Source: Isohypsibius dastychi
Lineage: Eukaryota; Tardigrada; Eutardigrada; Parachela; Isohypsibiidae
Assembly: GCA_034696485.1 (NCBI GenBank)
Contig: JAQIWT010000556.1
Span: 1 to 18,193, forward strand
Direction: 5' to 3'
DNA length: 18,193 bases
Shown here: piece by piece, positions 11,034-18,193 of the stretch
Layout of the letters: each line of letters begins with the position of its first letter
How positions within the stretch are numbered: position 1 is the first letter of the stretch
Made by a program: the position numbers and the translations under genes
The notes under the pieces: generated by a model
Database searches by the model: none
What the model was told of the DNA's origin: nothing
What the model saw: only the letters and a program-made list of their open reading frames with translations

Positions 11034-13250
11034 ATGGACGTCGAATCTGAGACGGAACCTACTTTTAACGAACGGAAAATCAGAGTGCACAATGTGGTAC
11101 TAAAGCTGAACGGACTTCACGTTAGCCAGAAGGAGCTGACTGTCGTCCAGAACGAAAATTTCCACGAACTGGCCGACATGATGAACTGGGATTCTCGCCA
11201 TGAAGTCTCACCTGAAATCATGGAAAAAGCTACGAAAACGCGAGCTTACTGCTGCAAACTGGAGGAAGTGGAGTTCCAGATAGGAAAAGCGAGAGAATCG
11301 CTCGAGCAGTCCAAGGAGAAGCTGCGACTTATCATGGAAGAAAAAGTTGCAGAAACCCAATTTCGTGAGAAGGTTGGACGGGCGGCTCATGCAGGTAGTG
11401 AACTGACTGCGGCAGAGCAGAAGTTGGAGGAGATGGAAGCTGTTGCTGCACAGTTGCGAGAACTGCTTGGGCTGGATGACTCTGTTCCACTGGGTTGTGA
11501 GATCAACGTGCGAGTTATGGAATTGTCGAGTAGAATGGATAAGACAGATCTGGAGTTACGGGAGATTGAGCGGTCTTTGATGGAGACTGACTTGGAATTC
11601 GAGAACCTTTTGCGGAATATCCCATCGTCAGGAGTTGGTGAGTTTGTTAACTTTGTTTGTTCAGTTAGCGGTAACTGCTAAGTGCTGTTGTGTGAATACA
11701 ATCATGGTTCATACCAATATTTTATACTGTGATTTCAGTTACGTGATTCAAAGAATTTGTCTCTTCGAAAAAAAAACTCTGACCCTTCCCCAAAACGACA
11801 AGTGAACTCGTGTGTTTTTGGTCTGATCTTTCTTGATCTTTGCGGTTTGTTCGCAGATCGGACATTGGTTGTTGTTGGAGCTCCTACCACGACTGCACTA
11901 TCCACGACCACCACAAATTCTGCTCAGAACCTCGGTCCGAATGGTTCATCGAGCTTGACCGGAAATGGAATCACCTGCGACAGCACCTTAGCCGTTCCGT
12001 ACGCTCCTGGGACTAACAACAAACGAATGGTCCCACTTGAATTCGGGAACAACAATGACGGCTCCATCACACTACCGCCACTGGGCAGAGTTTTCGAGAC
12101 ATCTGACTCTACTGGTGCTCAACAGTCGAAAACTGCTACGGATTCGACCGCTGGTTCGTTCTCAAGTCAACCGGATGAGCAAACCTCCACGTCTTCATCC
12201 ACTCCAGGTGAGTCATAAACGTTATCAAGAATGGAAGACAATCTTCCAGGAGAATTGAAATACCGGATAACCATGTTGAAGTTTCAGAGGTCTAACAATT
12301 CATTTCTTTCTTAGGGCTTGCGACAACCCTATTTTGGTGAAAAAATCAAATAAGTTTGTTTTCTTGTTTTTAATGAGATAAGGATCAACAGAATCGGCCC
12401 ACTCGTTAAAGGGCTGTGAACATGCAAGAAACAACAGCAAAACTCGACCCGCAATGTAGCATTTCCAACCAAAACACTTTTTCGGGACCTGCATAGAAAT
12501 TCGCAGAAAGTATTGCCTGAAAAACTCTTTTCATCAACCCAAGTTTCACGTATTTACCATTTTCAAGCATTGGCGCTTTGAGATTTGTTGTTGACGCTTG
12601 TGCGTGTAAGTATTATTACTATTCTATTGTTATTTGGGGTCGAGTTTCGCTGTTGTTTTTTGCATAATCACAGTGCCTTAACGAGTGGCCCCATCCTGAT
12701 GATTCTTAGCTCATTAAAAAGAAGAAACAAACAAACTGAACTGAACGAAAATACTAAATTAGGGTTCTGTGTCATAAGTCCTAACAAAGAAAATGAATTA
12801 TTAGACTTCTTAAGATTCAACTTGGTTTTCCAATTGATTTTTCTGATTCGATTTCTTCGAACATTTCACCTTAGCTCTCATGCTGATCCGGCCTGCGTCT
12901 GATAAAAAACGAAGAACCCGTCTGAACGCAGAGGAGAAAGAGCAAGTGCTGAAACGGTTGGACGAAGGGGTATGTCGAAATGAGGTTGCCGAAACTCCGT
13001 TTCCTACATTTGATTTTTTCAGTGTACACAACAATTTGTCGCAGCTCTGTTCAAGGTGTCGCAAAACACCATATCGAATATTAAAAGGAAACGCGAAGCA
13101 AGCAACGCCGTTGGTATTCCTGGACATTCGCACGGCAATAGCAGCTCACATGGAACTTTACCGTCACCGTCGTCCAGCAACCAACAGCACCCCTCCACAA
13201 ACCCGCTTGTCCCCCAGTCATCCGAGCGAGCGGCTGACGAACTCGAATGA
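11034..13250 (+). CDS. Coiled-coil / CENP-B-type helix-turn-helix protein, copy B (four exons)
   Basis: Exons are 11034-11637, 11857-12207, 12875-12969 and 13023-13250, with GT-AG introns and phases 1, 1, 0. They join to 1278 nt, 425 residues and a stop. Residues 1-201 are the coiled-coil region, readily aligned to copy A; its length differences (4, 1 and 1 residues near the LRELLGLDD segment) are all in frame. The Ser/Thr/Asn-rich linker from exon 2 (residues 202-318) is about twice that of A. Residues 330-374 are the CENP-B/pogo-type helix-turn-helix: LNAEEKEQVLKRLDEG, then AALFKVSQNTISNIKRKR. The tail is rich in Ser, Pro and His, and its end (QSSERAADELE) matches copy A. Intron 2 (667 bp) is mostly a palindromic transposon. 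An exon-3 ATG (12880) is in frame and could start a short form. No DDE domain follows, so this is not an intact transposase. Role unknown; DNA binding is inferred. Confidence 0.82.
12311..12784. mobile_element. ~474-bp palindromic MITE inside intron 2 of copy B
   Basis: The left arm TTAGGGCTTGCGACA..., through TTTTTAATGAG and GCCCACTCGTTAA to about 12437, is mirrored by the reverse complement of 12646-12784. The arms are roughly 130 bp and imperfect. TA flanks the GG-starting termini, consistent with a TA target site. Unit A has no such element in its intron 2. A related end lies at 18078-18193. No coding capacity. Confidence 0.8.
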
Positions 13251-13437
13251 CATCCCAATCGAGCCGGGCCTTTGAGTCCGCGACGACCGGGAACTCGTGT
13301 TGATAAGCCCTTTCCTGCTGTAGTTTATGGTGGTGGTGACCTTTCGTTGATATGTCATGCCAATATGAATTTATCATGATCTTGCCTTATGAGCCTTATG
13401 TCTTGTATTACCTTTGGATAATTGTGGTACTGTTCTT

Positions 13438-13583
13438 CAGTTTTGCTCTTTGTTAGCCATCTCGGCATTTGAGATGACACAGTCGATAAAATTTGTTCTC
13501 AGAGATTGTTCTTGGCACTTCTTGGCGCCTGTACGACTCTGGTGTTGTTGGCTGAGGAACACGATTCAGAACTTGAGCAGATC
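13438..13583. other. Near-identical 146-bp block in the convergent spacer, unit B
   Basis: This is the counterpart of 3813-3958, identical except for one G/T difference. It lies about 190 bp after the stop of the plus-strand gene and before the ABCC remnant (14010). The remaining spacer 13251-14009 aligns with unit A at lower identity. A minus-strand open frame at 13612-13839 is broken by a stop in unit A, so I do not call it a gene. Confidence 0.6.
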
Positions 13584-14009
13584 TGTCTTGGCGATATTCA
13601 GTGTCGGAATCTCAAGAATCATTGAAGTACCAGAAGTCCGCAGAAAATACAAAATACAAAATACACTCGCGTTGGACAAATTCGTCAGCAAGCAGGCTGC
13701 ACTGTTTTACTTCTTGACCGGTGTTTGTCAGTGTCGACGAAATGTGGCTATAAAACGCGGAAAGATTTTCGCCAAGCTGCCGCAAAACAACGGTTACACC
13801 AACTTCATTATTCATTAGCCAGTTGACCAAGGATTTCAAATGGCTATAAGAAGACCAAGTGAACCATACTGATGGTCAAACCACAATACTGCGCATCAGA
13901 TTTGAACCAAAAATTCGAAGTCAGTTAATGGTAAAACCGGAGGGAGTTTTCACCAGGCAGAAAAATCACGATGTCAAGATGGGAAGGCCAGGTCATGAAA
14001 AGACACAAT

Positions 14010-14862
<853 letters not shown>

Positions 14863-15014
14863 AGTGGAAAACTCAATCATCTTCCTTCTGAAGCAAACAC
14901 GAAAAAACGTTATCTCAAATAAAATGAAGCACAAGGAAGCGATGGTTAAATCTACTTTCTGCACGATTCTCATCTGAAAAACACAAACAGAAAAACGGTC
15001 TCGTAAAACAACAA

Positions 15015-17025
15015 CTAATTCTCGTCCAAATCGGCCAAAATCTCCTCCGCTTTCGAAAAACCCAGAATCTTCCGAATCGTCCAAAGCTCGCGCAATATCT
15101 CCTTACACTCCCGCTCAGCTTTCTCGGACTGTTTCTTCACACCATCCAGATAGTCCCGCGCAACCATCTCCATCAAATCCGCAACCATCATGCAGTTCTT
15201 CGGAAAGCACCTCTTGACAAGCGGCAGCATCGGACGGATAGTCGACCACATATACCCCAGAACATCAGCCAGCTCATCAGAACTTGAAGTGATAGTGAAA
15301 ACCAAGTAGAAATTATCCGGATGGACAATTTTATCCGTTCGCAATTTGTTGATTCGGGTGATTGGCGATGGAGAGTAATTCTCACAGGTTACACCAATGA
15401 ACTCGTATTGTTCCTTCCCAGCTTTCAATCCATCAGGTCCCAACACTGATTTACAGTTTGGACATGGGAGAAGTGCTCTTTCATCCGATGGAATCGGTTC
15501 ATCACATGTTTTCTTGGCACAGCGTAATGGGAATAACTCTGCTTGGAACGCTGGGTCAGTACACCATTTGCAGGAGCAGGTTTTCGCCACAGTGGCCAGT
15601 GTTGTCTGTTTCTCACTGTTGGTTCGAAAGGCCATCTGAAACAGTGATTTAATCATGTTCAAAATAAAATAATAATCTCTTCGAGAGAAGATGAACATAT
15701 GAACCCCCCGGAGACCGCTTGAAGACTCACCATCAGCATGATGTTTCCAAGAATCCTCCCATCCTCAGGTCGAAAGGGTTTCGCGAGTTCATCAGTCGTC
15801 GCACGAAGCGTCATGGTTTTCCCACCTTGTCCCGGAAAGATGTTGAAATCGCACGAGTTTGCAATTTGTGAGACTTCCAGATAGAAACCATTGGCTGTGA
15901 CAATACTGGGATCAGCTCCGACATGCAGATTGACACTTCGGCATCGGAATCGCTGATAGATTTCCGCCAGATTATATCGACTTGCGATCTTTTCCTCGAA
16001 TTCCATTTCCGTCAAACCGAAAGCAGCCATGACGATCGGACGATAATCTTTCTCCAGAAACCACTGCTGCAATTCTGGCTTGCTGGCTTCAGATGGCTCC
16101 TGAAATTAACATTTTATTATATGTATATTTATTTTATATATCTCATATACTTTTATACATTTTATTTTATTTTAAATACAATTTATGTTATATAATATTT
16201 TTGAAAAGTTTCGAACCATTAGAACCTGCGTTATTGCTGTCATAAAAAACTCAGAATTTTTACAGCCGCCAAATTTTCAAAATAAAAACATTTGGTGGTT
16301 GGTGGCGTGAAGTCCGTATTTTTGCGAAGTTTTGCTTTTCTTTCAAAGCCACCTGCCCAGAAGAATAACTCATAAATTTAAGCTTACGAGCAGCAAATAA
16401 GAAAACGTTGGTATCGACCGGAATACAGGTAATCCGACCAACCGGAAGTGGTCAAAAACAAAAATAAATTACCAGAAAAAAATCGAATTTAAGAATAGAA
16501 ATCAGATGGTTTTTATCTCACCAGTTTTCGGAGCGTTGCATTGTTTCGATCGGGGAGATTATACGCAGATTTGAGGAAGACAACTTTGACAGGGAAGGTG
16601 AATTTGATAGCCATGAATTTCTCCAGATTAGCAATGGATTCCGGATCTTGCAGATGTTTGTGCAGGATCCTGTTGACCAGCTTCAATACCATCATTCTCC
16701 GAGTTCGTCCTCCTCTCTCGTCGTTCTCATCATCGGAATCCAAGACATTCGGACCTTGCTCACTTTCCATCAATCGCTTCATGAAGTGACATTCATATTT
16801 GTGCTCCACCTTCCAATGGCCGCTCTGGCATTCCTTTCCACAGTATGCAACGGCTTTGCAGGCAGAGCATTTCTTCAGACTTGCAGATTCGGGATCGAAA
16901 TCTCGGAGAAGAAAGCAATGAGCGCAGACGGAATCCCGTTCAGTCATTTTCACAGTTGAGATCCATGGCAGATACTCGGCGATGACTTCACCTGGCTGGA
17001 AGTGATCCTGGACCAATGTCGACAT
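15015..17025 (-). CDS. SMYD-like MYND/SET-domain protein (three exons)
   Basis: Minus-strand exons 17025-16522, 16099-15731 and 15635-15015 (GT-AG introns of 422 and 95 bp, phase 0) give 497 residues. QPGEVIAEYLP (10-20) resembles the SET N-terminal strand. A complete MYND zinc finger lies at 34-79 (C34, C37, C53, C56, C62, C66, H75, C79). The SET core holds NGFYLEVSQIANSCDFN, and a post-SET CSCKWC (C311, C313, C316) is followed by further Cys pairs near 330/335 and 349/352 as in arthropod-type SMYD proteins. The C-terminus is helical. Family members methylate lysines using SAM. Here the NHSC motif reads ANSC (248-251), and the segment aligned to the GEEL-ISY motif reads GRILGNIM (282-289), without the catalytic Tyr. 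The GxG segment expected before QPGEVI is also missing, so an upstream exon may exist: an acceptor-like CAG sits 6 nt before the ATG. The protein is probably catalytically weak or inactive, possibly a binding protein. Confidence 0.82.
16100..16521 (-). other. AT-rich intron 1 of the SMYD-like gene
   Basis: This 422-bp intron includes a very AT-rich stretch (about 16104-16200). No open frame of interest or transposon termini were seen. Confidence 0.7.
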
Positions 17026-17031
17026 GATGCA

Positions 17032-18077
17032 CTGGAATTACTGTATGCAATATCGAAATCGTTCACGTTCAACTTCAATTGAGAATCGAAGGCATTCAAA
17101 AATGGAAGAAAGAAAGAACGACGATTTGACGAAATCCATCTCGTTTGCGCATGTTTTCATTGAATGACAGTGGCGGTTGATTGATAGAGTATGCCGCTTC
17201 GTCAACACAGGCGAACGCCGCTGCTGGTCAAGCGGGGTTACATCAATCAAGCACTTGTGTGCGTGCCTGCCTGCCGGTCTGCGTGCGTGCTTGGGGGCCA
17301 TCCATATACCGTAATGACCGAAATAGAAGCCCGGGCTACAATTCTTTCGAAGCTCCCGGATTTGGGTATTACGGTATTACGTTGCAAAAAAACGGCTTTT
17401 TCGACCCCCCCCCCCCGTTTATTATCGTTTGTTTGGGGCACTGTTTCCGGGGTACCCCCCCCTTTAACGTAACAAACGGCTAATTCCCCCCCCCCCCCCC
17501 GGCACTAGAATTTATGTTTTTTTCTCGAAAACCAAACCTTGAAAACGCTAAAAAAATTTACACTTGTTTTTTTGTCAAACGTTACATCTCTCGGGACCAC
17601 CCCCCTCCCCCGTTTTTAATTTTTTTCCGTTTGCATCAAGCCTACCCCTCCCGCTGCCCCCTCCCTCCCTAAGCGCAACGTAAAATATGGATGGCCCCTT
17701 GCCTCCTGTCTCATCTTTCGATACTCCGTTCTACCGATTAAGTAGCACGCTATTTTGTTGTATCGATCGCCTCACCACACACACCATGTGTAAGCCCCGG
17801 GTGCACCCTGCAGCTGCGCACTTGGTGGGCCAATTGGTGCAGAAAAAAAGTGTCCACTTAATCGGCAGAACGGGATACCGTGTACCGTCATTCTCATCTG
17901 GCAATTCTGGTATACCTCCTTTGTTTGGCGTAGCGTTTCTTGTTTGGCTCTTCTAATTTTCCCAATGGCGATATACCAGGAGAATTCAAAACCTTAACAA
18001 TGCTGTTATCAGCTTCTTAATTTTAACTACGCAATTTCTTGGTGGCAATGTCGGTTATCGTCTATTTGATAATTTTG
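17032..18077. other. C-rich flank upstream of the SMYD-like gene, no gene recognised
   Basis: Contains runs of 12 C (17405-17416), 8 C (17455-17462) and 15 C (17486-17500), plus several pyrimidine-rich patches to about 17670. Short open frames here (for example 17687-17956) show no domain. An upstream SMYD exon or promoter could lie here but I cannot locate one. Confidence 0.45.
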
Positions 18078-18193
18078 TTAGGATTAGTTTTTCCCCCTCT
18101 ATTTAATGAGCTATAAATGAACAACATGAGCCCACTCGTTAAGGCGCTATGATTATCAAAAAAACAATGGTTGATTGACCTAATCAAGTGTTT
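18078..18193. mobile_element. End of a MITE related to the 12311-12784 element, cut by the window edge
   Basis: TTAGGATTAG followed by TTTAATGAGCTA and GCCCACTCGTTAAGGCGCTA matches the arms of the element in intron 2 of copy B. GCCCACTCGTTAA is exact. Only one arm lies in the window. Confidence 0.65.

Noticed and set aside
11034-13250. Intact pogo/Tigger transposon
   Set aside because: No DDE catalytic domain and no terminal inverted repeats around the gene; only the helix-turn-helix type is transposase-like.
13612-13839. Minus-strand 75-codon frame in unit B that reads like a plausible protein
   Set aside because: The matching unit A sequence has a stop and substitutions inside the frame, and there is no domain or splice context.

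Overview
The window looks like nuclear DNA of a small-genome invertebrate, probably an ecdysozoan. Genes are split by short GT-AG introns (53 to 667 bp), there are palindromic miniature DNA transposons, and the recognisable families are animal ones: phosphoinositide phospholipase C, an ABCC/MRP transporter and a SMYD-type MYND/SET protein of the kind expanded in arthropods. I cannot name the species; arthropod or tardigrade are guesses.

The main structure is a duplicated unit. Copy A (about 1541-6239) and copy B (about 10915-14862) lie in the same orientation about 9.4 kb apart. Each holds a plus-strand four-exon gene and, convergent to it on the minus strand, the 3' part of an ABCC transporter. 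Splicing the plus-strand gene by hand (A: 1656-2280, 2532-2693, 3312-3406, 3460-3663; B: 11034-11637, 11857-12207, 12875-12969, 13023-13250) gives uninterrupted proteins of 361 and 425 residues with the same intron phases (1, 1, 0) in both copies. The product has an N-terminal coiled coil, a Ser/Thr-rich linker and a C-terminal CENP-B/pogo-type helix-turn-helix. The helix-turn-helix is cut in two by a 53-bp intron, so it is hidden from unspliced ORF searches. I do not recognise this architecture as a named family.

The ABCC halves are dead in both copies, each by its own lesions (nonsense codons, frameshifts, a Walker A Lys-to-Arg change, a transposon insertion, and loss of the Walker B/H-loop region). 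The plus-strand partners have kept their frames, with only in-frame length differences visible in the aligned coiled coil.

Layout: 1-760 no gene seen; 770-1397 minus-strand remnant of a phospholipase C 3' end; 1541-6239 copy A, carrying two insertions; 6300-6694 a long-inverted-repeat element; 6700-10900 a gene-poor stretch with a 16-bp tandem repeat, two palindromes and a 17-G run; 10915-14862 copy B, with a palindromic transposon in intron 2; 15015-17025 a three-exon minus-strand SMYD-like gene whose SET catalytic motifs look degraded; 17032-18193 C-rich sequence ending in a second copy of the intron-2 transposon end.
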